Source of the DNA: Gentiana macrophylla | Lineage: Eukaryota > Streptophyta > Magnoliopsida > Gentianales > Gentianaceae | Reading direction: 5' to 3' | Length of the DNA: 64,000 nucleotides | NCBI GenBank assembly: GCA_026214975.1 | Contig: CM047805.1 | Span: 113,889,845-113,953,844, forward strand | In this document: piece by piece, positions 10,456 to 22,385 of the stretch | How positions within the stretch are numbered: the stretch's first letter is position 1 | How the letters are laid out: every line of letters starts with the position of its first letter | The notes under the pieces: model-generated | What the model saw: the letters and a program-made list of their open reading frames with translations, nothing else | What the model was told of the DNA's origin: nothing | Database searches by the model: none | Program-made: the position numbers and the translations under genes

Positions 10456-11752
10456 TCAGTAGCATGTTAAAGCGTGGCAACAAGAGCTATGGCTTGTTTG
10501 GAGGTATTTTCAGTTGCAGGGACAAAATCCTGCTTAAATCTATGCCAGCAATCAACAACCACATGCCCAGATTTCCCATATAGAGTGACAAGCAGTCATT
10601 TCTTTGAATTTGTGTTGGAGGTTCTACCACCCCCTCTTCCTATGTTGTTCCTGCCACCTCTTCCTCTATGGGAGTTATTAGAGGATCCACTAGGTTTAGG
10701 ACCATAGCTAGGTCAAGGACCATTACTACTAGCAAGTTGAGCCGTAGGACCTTAAAGAAATGATCCTGTAGTAGTGTTATTAAACCTGGCCAACAGTCTC
10801 TCATGAGTCAGAAGTTGAGATTGAACTTCTTGCCAGGTCATAGATCCCACTCTAGCTGTCAGGTTAACTATAGTAGATTCATATTCTTTATCAAGACCTC
10901 CCAGAGTGGAAAAAACCAGTGCAGCTTTAGAAATGGGATATCCAGCTGCTGTAAGGTTGTCAGCATAAGATTTCATTTGCACCAACTAGTCAGCCATAGA
11001 TTTGTTACCTTTAGTAGCCCTGGTCAAGGCACTCTTGTATTCAAGCATTCTGGACTCGGCCTGACTATTATACAAGGTTTCCATGGTCATCCAAACCTAT
11101 AGCTGTAGTACACCCAACAACTTCCAAAAGCACTTGTTCATACATTGAGCTAAGAAGCCATCCTACCAAAAGTTGGTCTGTGATATTCCATTCATTTATG
11201 GTTTGTGCTCTACGATATGGAGATGGGGACATAGCAAAAGAGAGCAGACATTCTATTCTGCATGTCACATTACCAAGAACATGTCCTTCAAGTCTATGTC
11301 CTCTAATTATAGGAAGAAGCGTGGATTTAGAGAAGGTAATTAGAGCAATCTAGCTTAACATTACAAGCCTGATTTAGATTCCCGATAAAAGGGATCTTTG
11401 CTGCTAGACATCGGATTCATAGATCCAAACCCAGGTATGGTTGATACACTTGGATAAGACTGATTCAACATAGTTGCAGGATTAGCATGACCAAAGGTAG
11501 TACTTGGGATGAAAGGAACAGTCCCAGATGAGAGAAAACTGCTCTGTAGATGAGTAAGATGAGGAAAGATAGCTCCAATCCGATGGTCACCGGAAAAGAT
11601 GAAGGCAGAGTCCCGGTAAGATGAGGTGGTGTGACAAATCCTCCCGGCTCGAGTTTTCAGTGAGCTGATTTGTGACCGGGTTTCTCATGGTTTCAAAGAA
11701 GAAAGACCTTGTCCCTGCTTGTGATGGAGGAGGTTGCGCCGACGGAGGTCAT
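10456..11752 (-). pseudogene. copia gag, broken
   Basis: Gag pieces occur in several frames. A zinc-knuckle remnant reads Y-G-K-S-G-H-V-V-V-D-C-W-H-R-F (about 10600-10540), with the second Cys changed to Tyr. A central piece ends TWQEVQSQLLTHERLL (10985-10752). An upstream piece spans 11268-11068. The start is placed at the ATG complementary to 11750-11752, because copy 2 has an open frame from the equivalent ATG (33515) beginning MTSVGATSSIT. In copy 1 that frame is destroyed around 11640-11705 at sites where copy 2 has CAG/CTG runs. The left breakpoint of the large duplication falls inside this gag at 10751. Confidence 0.75.
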
Positions 11753-11784
11753 CGGAGAAGAGAATCACGCCGACATTTTTCTGG

Positions 11785-11796
11785 GCTATGCTACCA
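11785..11796 (-). other. copia primer-binding site
   Basis: TGGTAGCATAGC on the minus strand, 10 of 12 matches to the initiator-Met tRNA-type site TGGTATCAGAGC, placed directly after the 5' LTR. Confidence 0.7.
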
Positions 11797-11873
11797 ATAT
11801 AAATGGATATATTTTGTTGAAATGAAATAGATTCTGTTTCTTATTCAGTACACAAACTTGCCTTATGTAGCAA

Positions 11874-12343
11874 TAGGGCTGAGCTTGGGTTGGGTTGGGT
11901 TGATTTGGGTTGGGTTTTTACATAGTATAAGTCGGGTTGGTTCAAGAAAAAAACAAACCCAAACCAAACCAAATGACTATAAAACCCAATGGGTTGGTTC
12001 GGGTTGGTTTCGGGTTGGTCTGGGTTGGGTTTCGGGTTTTCAACCATAAAATATGCAACTATAATAAAACATTAATGCTATAATATCAACACACGTGTAT
12101 ATATCAAAATTCGAGCTCCATACCATATGTTTATAACAATAAGTGTTAAAGAAAACATTTTTTTAGGAAAGAGTCCAGCAACATATAACAAACCAACAAC
12201 ATATAAAAATAATAATTAAAATCCAATAGTCATACATAACATCATACACGGATTTTTTTTCCGAAAAAAGATCAAAAAATCGTAGAAAGAAACCGAAAAT
12301 GAAGTGATAGCCGTAATACGGTAACAACCATATACTTTGGATG

Positions 12344-12437
<94 letters not shown>

Positions 12438-12639
12438 TTATACATACATATATTGGGGGTCGGGTTGGGTTGGGTCAACCCGAATGAAAAATTTAAAAAA
12501 CCAAACCAAACCAAAATGTTTTCGGTTCGGGTCCAAACCCAACCCAAAAAAATTGGGTTTCAATTGGTTTGGGTTTTCGGGTTGGTTCGGTTTGGGTTTT
12601 GGGTTGGATTGGGTTCACTGGGTTTTCTGCTCAGCCCTA
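11874..12639. mobile_element. hAT-type MITE, 766 bp, 8-bp target duplication
   Basis: Terminal inverted repeats TAGGGCTGAGC and GCTCAGCCCTA are perfect (11 bp). The 8-bp direct repeat TGTAGCAA flanks it at 11866-11873 and 12640-12647. The paralogous LTR at 33560-33720 has a single TGTAGCAA and no insert, an exact empty site. Subterminal regions are made of repeated GGTT/AACC (GGGTTGGGTT-like) motifs in both orientations. The centre holds an AT microsatellite (about 12346-12411) followed by (TATG)n. There is no transposase. Confidence 0.93.
12346..12436. repeat. AT microsatellite with adjoining (TATG)n
   Basis: About 33 AT units followed by about six TATG units, inside the hAT element. Confidence 0.95.
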
Positions 12640-12731
12640 TGTAGCAATGGCCAAGTGTCAATGTAAAAGACAGATTTACCCTTACATAATATACCCTTAC
12701 AAACATAAACTAAACATCTCTATTCTTTAAC

Positions 12732-13155
12732 GCTATGCAACCAAGAGAGGGAAACTGTTATGCATGCCTTACGAGAATGTATTTTGGCCCCGTCAAGTAT
12801 GGATGGTTGTGCTAGCTTGGGAGGAGAGAGGGACCTTCTATAGTATCACCTCCTCTAAGGACTGGGTAAAGAAGAATTTGGAAAGAGAAACCCGATGGAA
12901 GTACCTCTTTCGAGACCTCTATTATGGAATTTGGTCATGATCCTGACGCAACTCGCCCTCCGGTTCATGTGTTAATATCATATATAGTTAAGCAAGCGAA
13001 GAACCCCCGTCTCACCTGGGGAATGGAAGAATAAGTAGCTTTGAGTTTGTAATTTTCTTTTGCTGTTTGTTAAGCTGTTTTTAAACTTTGTTTTACGTAC
13101 TGCCTGCGTGCTTTCCCACGTTGATTTTGATAAATTGATCGTTTGCTAAAAAAAT
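12732..13155 (+). pseudogene. LINE 3' piece with 3' UTR and A-rich tail
   Basis: Continues the LINE interrupted at 6995. One frame gives M-H-A-L-R-E-C-I-L-A and another gives QVWMVVLAWEERGTFYS, S-K-D-W-V-K-K-N-L and a W-K-Y-L-F-R-D segment, the zf-RVT end and downstream region of plant LINEs. After the coding remnant comes a non-coding tail ending in AAAAAAATATAAAAAAA (about 13148), read as a decayed poly(A). The second copy is at 33721-34150. Confidence 0.8.
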
Positions 13156-13985
13156 ATAAAAAAATTTGAGTGTCTGCTTTTGCTTCTTCGTAACTTCCCG
13201 TCTTCATAGCTCCGGCGCCGTCGTCGTGTCGTGGCGTCTGCTCCTTTGCTTTTGTTTTTCTTTTACCTTGCTATTCTGTTTTCTCTTGTCTCTTGTATCC
13301 AAAAATCATCCGATCCGAGACATGAGTGTTTGTTTTTAGTTTTTCTTGAGGTCGGTGGCCGGCGGTTGTGCTACAGTGGTGAGGACAAGCTGGTGGTGGA
13401 TAGGGCAATGCTTTTCTGCCCCAATTTTGATGTTCTTGCTTTGTTCGTAGGCTAAGATATAAGAAAAAACCATCTTTATGAGATCCGGCTCTTGCCGCCC
13501 CTCGGGTATTGACTGGTGCTTGTCGTCACTGTTTTAAGACCGGTGGTGCTCCTTCTCGCCTTTCCCCTATGGATTATTTCATCCTGTTCTGGCGGTGGAC
13601 GCCGTTTCTTGGATCGTCGGAGGTAATTTCTCGGCTTCTTGTACCGTACGGTGGCGATGTGTGGCGGAATTAGCTGGAGTTTGTTTTGGAAATATTTCTG
13701 CAATATCGGTTTATTTTGGTTTGTGTATTGTGGCTTAGGTTTGGTTGTGTTTGTTTTGGCATGTGTTTGTCAGATGATAGGTTGATTTAGAGGATCAGTG
13801 TCTAAACGCCCTTATCATTTGTAGAATATTTTTCTCTTCTGTTCATCATCTTCATTCTAATCTATTACTTTTGGCTTTGTTGTTATGTAGGCTTGTGCAG
13901 TGTATTGCAGGCTTGTTTTATGTCTTTGTTAGCTTTACGTCAGGGTGGTGCTCGGAGTTAACGGTGTTGTTATTTGTGTGTTTGT
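13156..13985. other. Unassigned, TG-rich stretch, no supported gene
   Basis: T- and G-rich on the plus strand, with short open frames that resemble nothing recognised. It could be untranslated leader or intron of a lost gene or element. It is duplicated at 34151-34973. Confidence 0.5.
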
Positions 13986-15693
13986 TGTTATTCTTGCTAG
14001 GATTAGTAGCACCGATCGAGACACTCGATCTTTTGCACAATGGAAGCTTATGCAATTTACGATATGAAACATAACTAATTAATCCTACGAGAAGGTTAGT
14101 AGATTTACCCAAACCGGAGAGAGATGATAAAATCAACCAAGGGGAGAAGCCGTGATCTTCCGGATTGTATCTCCAAGCGACGACTGGTGGACGTCGATCC
14201 TCGCCATAGAACCTCCTTGAATATGCACAAGAAAAACCCTAGGTTTTTCTTCTATTAATGACTAAAGCAAGAAACTAATTTTTCTTCCTTTTATTTTGGT
14301 TGTGGCACATTTAATCATCTTATTGTGCTAGGAGGAACTCTCTTTATATAGGAAAATAACTAGTCAAGAGAGTTATCATTTTTACACCAAAAAAACTTAT
14401 TCCCATAAGGAAAAGATATTTTTGCTACAAAATAAGAGATAATTCCCAAAAAATAAATCTCTTAATTTTTCCATTAATTATCCAACAAATAGATAATTAA
14501 TTAATTACACATGTGACATAATCTAGAAAAATTTATTTTCCTAATTTATCAGAAATGCATGCGCCACTTTTGACATTAATTCAATAGAAAATGTCTTTTC
14601 TATTTCATATATTATTTACCAAATAAACAATATTGCATATTCATTAAATAGACCAACTATTTAATTTATTCTCGAGGTTCCATAAAACGAGAAAACACTC
14701 GCGTGTTAGGAGCCAACCCGGAGACCATGGACCAATAATCAGTAGCTACAATAAAATTGAATAAAATATTCATCGAACATAATATTTCTACTCAACTCAT
14801 TAATTCGAATTATGCCACCGTAAACGGCGAGCTCTATCGATTATATAACTTATTCTCAAAGCGTCGAGTCGAGTCGATAAGTGTCCATTGATATAATCAT
14901 TTCATATAAACTAACCCTTCATAGACTATCCGTACTGAAGTAGGATTATTTCCGTAAACATTCTTCAACACATCTTATCCTTATTTACCATTAACCCACT
15001 AGTGATCAATTATTTCATAACCAATACTGAACTCCGGGATTGATCGGTTTGTAGGATCAACAAATAAGGAGATTGTCTTTCTACTTCCCGCAGGAAGGAA
15101 TGGATTCCATATCTGTGAGACACACACTTCTCACTCATTCCAGAATAGTGCCAACGTGAAAGTGATTCGGACCGCGCCTCTTAGCGATCCTTAACGAACA
15201 CATCAAACCCTATCCTGAAACCATTAGGAGTATGTAATCACTTCAGGATTAAGGTTAATCCATATATGATCATCTTGTGATTTAATAAGATTTCTCAATC
15301 GCGGAATTATATGAGAAACACAGATTAAATCGGTCCAGTCCTATATGACTCTCATCATATGTAAATGCCCCACTTAGACAACCAATGTCGACGGTCCGGA
15401 TAAGACAGTCACACCATAAAGTATTCTGGACGCATTAATGGTGGTTTAATCAAGAGACCCCATACTTTGATTAACTTCACCACGGACAAACATTTCAAGT
15501 GTATCACCATAAACTTAATCCTCATGTGTGACACACACTATGTTATATGGCTACGTATTGAATACGACTTGGGGTTTTGATGAGTGTATACTTACAGGCA
15601 TGAAGCAAGTAATAATATGAGAATAAATTTGTCATTTATTAATTTAAAAACAATTAAATAAATTGTCTTTCGGTATTACTTCCAAAGAATTAC
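13986..15693 (-). mobile_element. Solo LTR (about 1.7 kb) related to the LTRs of the 9.2-kb element
   Basis: On the minus strand the sequence is collinear with the LTR at 17834-19612. It shares GAAAGACAATT near the start, the GTCTTATCCGGAC block, TGGACCGATTT, the ATCACAAGATGATCATATATG block, ATGGTCC, and a TATA box in CCTATATAAAGAGAGTTC (about 14330-14365), all in the same order. No internal domain or partner LTR adjoins it, so it is read as a solo LTR in antisense. The boundaries were chosen at TG...CA-like ends seen in copy 2 (34974 and 36686). No target repeat was found. Confidence 0.65.
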
Positions 15694-16581
15694 GGCGTTA
15701 GTCGGCTTTCTAATAAAACTTTCATCTTTTCAGAAATAAAAAAACCAGTGAATAAAAGACTTGTCAATGTTAATATGCCTTCAAGCAAGCTCAGCATTAA
15801 CATTGAGAAAATTATTCAAAGTGATATTTTTTTTTTTGAAAGATTCCAACTGATATTAGTTGCCTCGCAGAGAATTGTCAACTTTTTTTTTTTAGAGAAG
15901 TGTCAACTTTTTGAAAAAAGAAAAAAAACTGACTTTAAAAAAATTTATAGGTTTTTGGTAGGAAGGACATATTTACTAATTAATCAGGCATGAAAGAAAT
16001 TTAAAATAAATCAGGACAAAAACACTATAAACTTCCAACACTACCCTTTTGCAGTGGCCGTGGAAAATCAACGCCACTCCAATTCCGATTTGCAGTGGCC
16101 GTGGAACATCAACGCCACTCCAATTCGAGGTAACACCACCGCAACAACTCTTTTCTCCAACGATTTGATCCGTCCTTCAACTGTAAAAATCAGATCAAAA
16201 ATCCGATCAAATCCGGCTGCTGCTTCACTGCTCCACCCACTGTCCAACCGAGTCCAATTTCCGGCCAATTTACGACATTTTCCGGCCAATTAAGTGAAGG
16301 CTTCACATATGCTGCTGCTTATTCAATAGACTAGTCTTTTTTTTTTGGTTGGGTTCAATGCGGTAGAACTTGGATCCAAAACGAGCCAAGAGAATCTTGG
16401 CTAATAATCGATCTGCTTCTCGGCGCGTCAGTTCTTTGCCGCAACAATGGAGAAAACATGAAGGCGTCGACGAATCGTGGCCGGATTCCGGCAAGAAGGC
16501 ATGCTCGGAAAAGTATGGAGAAGGTGCAACTACGGTACCGGAGAAGGTGACCAGAAAAGTAAAACATGAAAGAGGCGGCTG

Positions 16582-16613
<32 letters not shown>

Positions 16614-17833
16614 GTTAGGGTTTAGAAATTAGGGTTTGGGGAGGAGAAAGAGGGGTGACGGCTGTGCCGCCGGAGCTGAATGATCGAATTTGAACGATCG
16701 GATTTGAACGCCGGAGAAGCAGAATGTAGTTTTTTTTTTTTAATTTTTTGAAAAAGTTTAGGATTTGGGGTTGTTACTATTAATTTTTTAACGGCACTAC
16801 ATTTTTTAATGTAATTTTATCTATTTTATGGGTTGTTATTTCTTGTTTATTGCCGTTACTATATTTTACGAGGCTGTTACTATTTGTTTTTAGACTGTTA
16901 CTACTTTTTCATTGGATGTTACGACATTTTACGGGATTGTTACTACTTGTTTTTAGACTGTTACTACTTTTCATTGCATGTTACGACATTTTATGGTACA
17001 TTATTACTTGTTTTTATCTTTATTCGACTTTTAATTGCATGTTAAGACATTTTATGGTTTATTCATTACTTGTTTCTTGGTTTTATACCATTTGTTTTCT
17101 TGGTACATTATTACACTTTATCTAGCGTTACTACATGTTCAATGTGTAAAGGGTATTTTTGTCCATTTATTATGAATCATCCTTTTAATCACATAACGTG
17201 GATAACGTCATCTGACTCCATTTATGATTTTTTTGCCTCTCTGGTCCTTCCCCAAAAGAATTATTTCACAAAAAGTATTTATTTAAAAAACCAATATATT
17301 ATTTGATGCATTTTTTTTCAAACATATCTCCACATAACATCTCATATTTGTAGGTTAATTTAATATTTCAAAAGAAAAAAATTATTATGTGATAGAAGTA
17401 TATGTCAATTATTAATCAAAATACAACGCAAGAGTAAGGATTTGAGTTGCCAGAAATTGGGTCATGGAGTCGGTGGGAGGGTGATGTGTGCATCAATAAT
17501 TATCCCTAATTATTTGAATAATGGAAAAATTAGGGATAAATCCACATTTCCTCTCTTAATTAAGTTTTGATCCACATTTTTTTATAGTTGTAATAAGGAA
17601 AAAATAATTCTATTTGGACTAAATTACCCTTAGTATTGCATCCGCCTATCTTCTTAAATTACAGATGCCGCTGCCCACTCCAATCCTTCACCATCGAAGA
17701 TGTACAATGGGTCTCCCGCTCTTCTTGCATAGTTGCATTTAATCCCCCAAGACTGCTTCGTCTTGGTTCTTCTCCGATGTCGGTTCTGCATTCTCCGCCG
17801 CTTTCACACCGTCTGATTCTCCGACGTCGGTTC
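15694..17833. other. Non-coding stretch with T-run and minisatellite
   Basis: No protein similarity seen. It contains a 30-base T run (about 16581-16611), a GGTTAGGGTTTAGAAATTAGGGTTTGG segment resembling telobox DNA next to it, and the TTACTAC minisatellite listed separately. An open frame at 16054-16293 has no recognisable match and is disrupted in copy 2. Two copies of GTGGCCGTGGAA(C/A)ATCAACG-type sequence lie at about 16040-16120. Confidence 0.5.
16835..17130. repeat. Minisatellite, units of about 60 bp around (G)CTGTTACTACTTGTTTTTA
   Basis: Successive units contain TGTTAC(T/G)AC(A/T)TTTT and ACTTGTTTTTAGACTGTTAC with small changes. About five units are recognisable. The copy 2 version (37835-38130) keeps cleaner GGCTGTTAC junctions than copy 1, which has GGTACATTA or similar at the same positions. 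Confidence 0.75.
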
Positions 17834-19612
17834 TGTTGGGTGTAGTGCCCGAAAGACAATTATGTAATTGTTTTAGGACATAATTAATAATTCATCTTAT
17901 TAAATGCATGTATGCTTATAATTAAGACACTACTGAAAACCCTATATACCTCGTTTATGTAATCATATAACTCAGTGTATGGCTATACACAAGAGGATTG
18001 AGTTAGTGAGATGTACTTAAAATTAACTTAGTCCGTAGCGTTTATTAAACTGAGTACGGGTCTCCTGATTAATTTGCTATTAATGCACCCAGAACACTTT
18101 ACAGTGTGACGGTCTTATCCGGACTGTCGGTAATAGGGTACCTGGTGAGGCATTTATATATGATGATAATCATATAGGGCTGGACCGATTTGATTTGAGT
18201 TCTAGATATAATTCCGTGATCGAGAAGTCTTATCGAATCACAAGATGATCATATATGGATTAATCTTAATCCTGAGGTGATCACAGACGACGGCTTAGAC
18301 TAGGGTAGAGTTTGATGTGTTAGTAAGGATCACTTCGTAGTATGTGGTCCAACACTTCTCGTTGGCTCTATTCTAGAATGAGTGAGTAGTTTGTGTTATC
18401 ATAGATATGGAATCCATTCCTTCCCTCGGGAAGTAGACAGACAGTTCCCTTATTTGTTAATCCTAGAAACTGATCGATGGGCCCAGTTCATACTATATTA
18501 GTGGTGAACTAATTGATCACTAGGGGTTAATGGTAAATAAGGATAATATGCTTCGAGAAGGGTTTACGGAGATATCCCGAATCGAAGTGAACAGTCTATG
18601 GAGGATTTATCCGTATGTAATGATTATATCGGTGGGCGCTTATCAACTCATAGTTGAGTATAAGTTATCACGTATTCGCGAGTTCGATTCGGGTTTATCT
18701 TTGGTGTAATCCCGAATTAATAGATTGAATATTATTGTTGGTCGGATGGATAATATTATTTAATTTGTTGTAGCTTACTGAATATGGGTCCATGGTCCCC
18801 GACGTGGCTCTAACACAAAGATATGTTTTCTCGTCGTTTCACTCAATTATAATTAAATAGTTGGATTGGACTATTTAATTGATATGTGGATTAATTGTTT
18901 AGTTGGACTAGATAATTAAATACACGGAAAAGAAATTTTTCGTGGACTCGGCCCAATGTGTCAAAAATGCGTGTGGACCTTAATTAAATTAAGGGGGCCG
19001 CATATTGTTGTTAATTAATTGTCAAGGAATTAGTTTTCTTGGATAATTATTTAACATGGGATTAAATTATTTATGTGTTAAATAATTTAAGGAAAAGAAA
19101 ATCTTTTGTATATCCTAAATTATTTTAGGAATATTTTAGATTTATCTTTTTAAGGAAAATGGATTATTGTAATTGATTTTGTATTTAATCATCGGGGCTT
19201 AAGTTTTACTCTCCTATATAAAAAGAGTTCTCCTAAGCCTTACTGACACACTTATTTTCGAAATAATTGGGAGTGTTATAGCTTAGAGATTTCGGCAATA
19301 ATACTTGGGTTTCGAGTTGGGATAATCCTCGGGATTATTACGGTAGCATATCGAGGAGGTTCGCGGCTTGAAACACCATCCACCTTGTGGTGCTTGGAGA
19401 CACACGTTGGAAAGGCGTGGCTTCTCATCTAGCTTGGATCTAGGATTGAAGATTGTTCTTGGAGTTTATTCACCATAAAGCGGTAAGCAATCTAACCCCT
19501 CGTGAGGTTAGATCTATTTATTTTATGTATTTTGGTTGATGGATCTAGATCTATACTATTCATTTAGCGTAATCGGGTGGATCTTGATCCATCCGGACGA
19601 TATTACATCCTA
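17834..19612 (+). repeat. 5' LTR of the 9.2-kb element
   Basis: Starts TGTTGGGTGTAG and runs to ATTACATCCTA. A TATA box lies in CTCCTATATAAAAAG (about 19212). It is homologous along its length to 25299-27080, with scattered substitutions and small indels. Confidence 0.85.
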
Positions 19613-19616
19613 CTAG

Positions 19617-19629
19617 TGGTATCGAGAGC
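19617..19629 (+). other. Primer-binding site
   Basis: TGGTATCGAGAGC, matching the initiator-Met tRNA-type site TGGTATCAGAGC with an A-to-GA change. The copy 2 equivalent at 40617-40628 is the perfect TGGTATCAGAGC. Confidence 0.85.
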
Positions 19630-22010
19630 TTTTGATCTAGCAATCAAAGTATGTAAATTTTAGATCTAAGGAGTGGAATAGCATGTATAGATTGCTTTAT
19701 TTTCTTTTTTATGAATCGAATTTATCATGATTGTATGCTTGTGATTGTCGTGGTTGAAGAGATGGATTGGGGTTGGTATTGTTTACTCGTTAGATCAATT
19801 GTTAACTCATATAAATTCGTTTATATGAGTATAGGGAGATTTTGTAATTTTAATTTCTAGAAGTAGATATGTTTTGTTCTTTGTTCCATTTTTTTATTTA
19901 TTCCTAGAGATTGAGCCGTTGAAACAACAATCCCTCCGGTCGAATGAAGAATAAAAGTTGAACTACATGCCCTAAATATTTCGTGACGATCGAGTCGATC
20001 TCAATGTCCAATCGCAGCTATCGATTTGCTCTTTATGTAAAAAAAGCACAGCAGGCATTAAAACCCTAGCTGTGAGTTCGTCGATTTTACGGAAGAGTTT
20101 GGAGCGTCAAAGCGAAGATCGACCGTTCAGATCGATTACCATGGAGTTATGAACAAACCCTAAAAATTTTAGGTCGATCGGGTTTTGTCATGATGCCCGA
20201 TCGGCCCCGGTAAGACACTGCAGAGCCGCAGTTATAAACAAATGCAGCAGTTAGATCGGAGGATTTCTGGAAAAAATTGGATCGTTGAAACGAAGATCCA
20301 ACTGTTCAGACTGAAGTAGGAGGAGTGAAGAATAGGTCCATAAAGTTCCGTGACGATCAACGTTTGTTTGGATGTCCGATCATCGATACAACGCAGCAGC
20401 AGCAGATTAGAAAATAGTAAACCCTAGTTAGGGTTTGTGTTTTTTTAATAGGTTAGATATGGGGGTACCAACGATCCATCTCGGTGTTTATTTTTCCGTT
20501 ATTTTTTTTCGTGTATGATCGAAAATTGTGTGATATAACCGGAAAATTGCCATGACATGCATCATATCATGATTCCACTCCAATGCATACATGTAGCTAG
20601 TTTATTTCGATTAAATTAGGCATGTATAACTCGTATAATTAGTTTAAAGGCTTATTTAATTAATATGTGGTAGTTAATAAATAAGTAACTAATTATAAAA
20701 ACCGAGGAACCGGGTTTTGTCAATCGTTACGATTTAGTGATGGATTCTCGGTGAATCCCACTTAGATAAATCGTTGAGCTTTTCGGTGATGGCTTCTCAG
20801 TGAACCCACCTTAAACAGAAACAAGATTACGCTCTGGGTGACAATTTAGAAATCGGAGAATCTTAGTACATGGGTTCGGAAATGGTCTAACCATGGTTGG
20901 GCGAGTTCAACAGAGCTTCGGCTCAATCGACTCCCCTCCACGTGTGATGTACGTTACAGTAGTTCGACAAGACTTAGCATAGCCGATAAACCTTCGGGCT
21001 AAACGGGGCTTCTCTTGCTGGATTGGCCTGAACTGTCACATATGTTCCAACGAATAAGACGGCGTAGGCTTGCCTACATGACCGACCCTGTTTGGAGTAC
21101 TTTGATTTATTGTTTCTTATTGTCATGGCCGAAACTATAATTAGTAAACCCACCACTTTTTTTCTCAAATATTGAGTGGGAGCGGGGAAGGCGACAACCA
21201 ACCCCACGGCCTCTACTATAGGTGCAAGCAGGTGAGAGAAGGGTGACGCCTCGAGCCGCTTTGATTTCGGCCCCATGCGGATGGTGTTCACCTCTATCAA
21301 AATTCAAGGCTTGGTCTCCGAAAGGATAGGATTTTGGGTACTCGTTGAGTCACTGACCGACCCTAAGACGGCATACTCGGGGCGTACTTTGAGATCTGAT
21401 ATAGTAGGTCACACTCTTTATGGATATTTTCGAAATATCTAGGCTAGAAAAGGAAGGTAATCAATGATTAAGGTCCGGAATGTCTGATTCCCGTGAGATG
21501 TTCGACTCTCGAAGCTTAATCATGGAGAGAGATTGTCTCAGTTTAACCGTCACCTCTTTGACCTACCCTACGGCGGCATTGAGGTGCGAGGTTAAATCCT
21601 TGGAATGGTAGGATAAACTTTTTTATAATTTATTATTCCTAAAATAAATCTAGTAGTGAAATATTTATTTTTGAATTTAACTTTCTGTCATTTTGTTTAC
21701 AACTAATTTTCTAGGCTACTAAACTGTTAGTAATATGACTTCATTAAAAATGTGGAAAGTAACAAGTTCGTTGTAAATTATCAAACAATGCATTTACTTT
21801 TTCGGAAGAGATTTATTCTCTTGAGCCTTTAAATTTTAAGTGACATAGTATAGGTATGCCACGGGTGTCACTCGTGCTGAACGAGACAACCATACTTAGT
21901 TTACAAAATATGATATAGGACTATCAGATAAAATTCATTTAGTGAATTTTAAAAGTGTAATTACACAAAAAATTTCTAAATTGAAAAATTGAAAAATCAT
22001 ATACATAAGG

Positions 22011-22385
22011 CGTTGCTAGTTAGACGGTATTTGGAACCGATAAACTAGTGGGAGCCTTAGTCTTATGATTTGTTGTTTTTCTGAATCATTAGAAATGTGT
22101 AATGGACTGCACAAGAGTTTTTCCATTCTTTGGAAAAACAAGAATAAAGCGTTACTAGTTAGACAAGATTTGGGCCCGATAAACTAGTGGGAGCTTAGTT
22201 TCGGAGATTTTATAATCTTTGAAACATCATGAACACATCATTGCTAGTTAGACAGTATTTGGAACTGATAAACTAGTGGGAGCTTAGTTCTAGGTGATGT
22301 TCTAATCTTTGAAAATCATGAATACAAAGTGTTGCTAGTTAGACGGTATTTGGAACCGATAAACTAGTGGGAGCTTTGGTCTTAT
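22011..22385 (+). repeat. Four tandem units of about 90-130 bp (TTGCTAGTTAGAC...CTAGTGGGAGC)
   Basis: Each unit has (G/T)TTRCTAGTTAGAC, GGTATTTGGAACCGATAAACTAGTGGGAGC (or close variants), then a variable piece with TCTAATCTTTGAAA-like sequence. Units start at about 22011, 22150, 22240 and 22330. They lie inside the 9.2-kb element and are duplicated at 43007-43380. Confidence 0.85.

Larger units (their letters stand above)
6996..12731 (-). mobile_element. Ty1/copia LTR retrotransposon, short LTRs, nearly complete but defective
   Basis: Minus-strand element with order 5' LTR (about 11797-12731, enlarged by a nested hAT), primer site, gag, protease, integrase, RT, RNase H, polypurine tract, 3' LTR (6996-7155). 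Without the nested hAT the LTRs are about 160 bp, which fits short-LTR copia lineages such as Ale/Retrofit; that lineage call is tentative. It sits inside a LINE. No clean 5-bp target repeat is visible at the LINE junctions. Several frameshifts and catalytic-residue changes make it non-autonomous. Confidence 0.9.
11797..12731 (-). repeat. copia 5' LTR, interrupted by a hAT element
   Basis: Its two parts (11797-11873 and 12648-12731, around the element and its target repeat) together match the 3' LTR at 6996-7155 and the uninterrupted copy at 33560-33720. Confidence 0.85.

Noticed and set aside
12272..12666. Overlapping frames across the hAT MITE on both strands
   Set aside because: They are products of the AT/TATG microsatellite and the GGTT-rich subterminal repeats; no transposase motif is present.
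16054..16293. 79-codon frame that could be a small gene
   Set aside because: No recognisable domain. The copy 2 equivalent is frame-disrupted and the region otherwise looks like non-coding repeat DNA.
16612..16650. Interstitial telomere sequence (GGTTAGGGTTTAG...)
   Set aside because: Only two or three imperfect TTTAGGG units; better described as telobox-like sequence.
17636..17845. 69-codon frame before the LTR, largely conserved in copy 2
   Set aside because: Conservation follows simply from the recent duplication. The frame runs into the LTR and has no known domain.
20974..21300. 108-codon minus-strand frame in the LARD interior
   Set aside because: Not conserved as a frame in copy 2, where it is cut to 72 codons, and no family is recognisable.
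22011..22385. CRISPR-like array
   Set aside because: The regular repeats are only four, imperfect, and inside a plant LTR element, where such an array is not expected; they are tandem repeat units.
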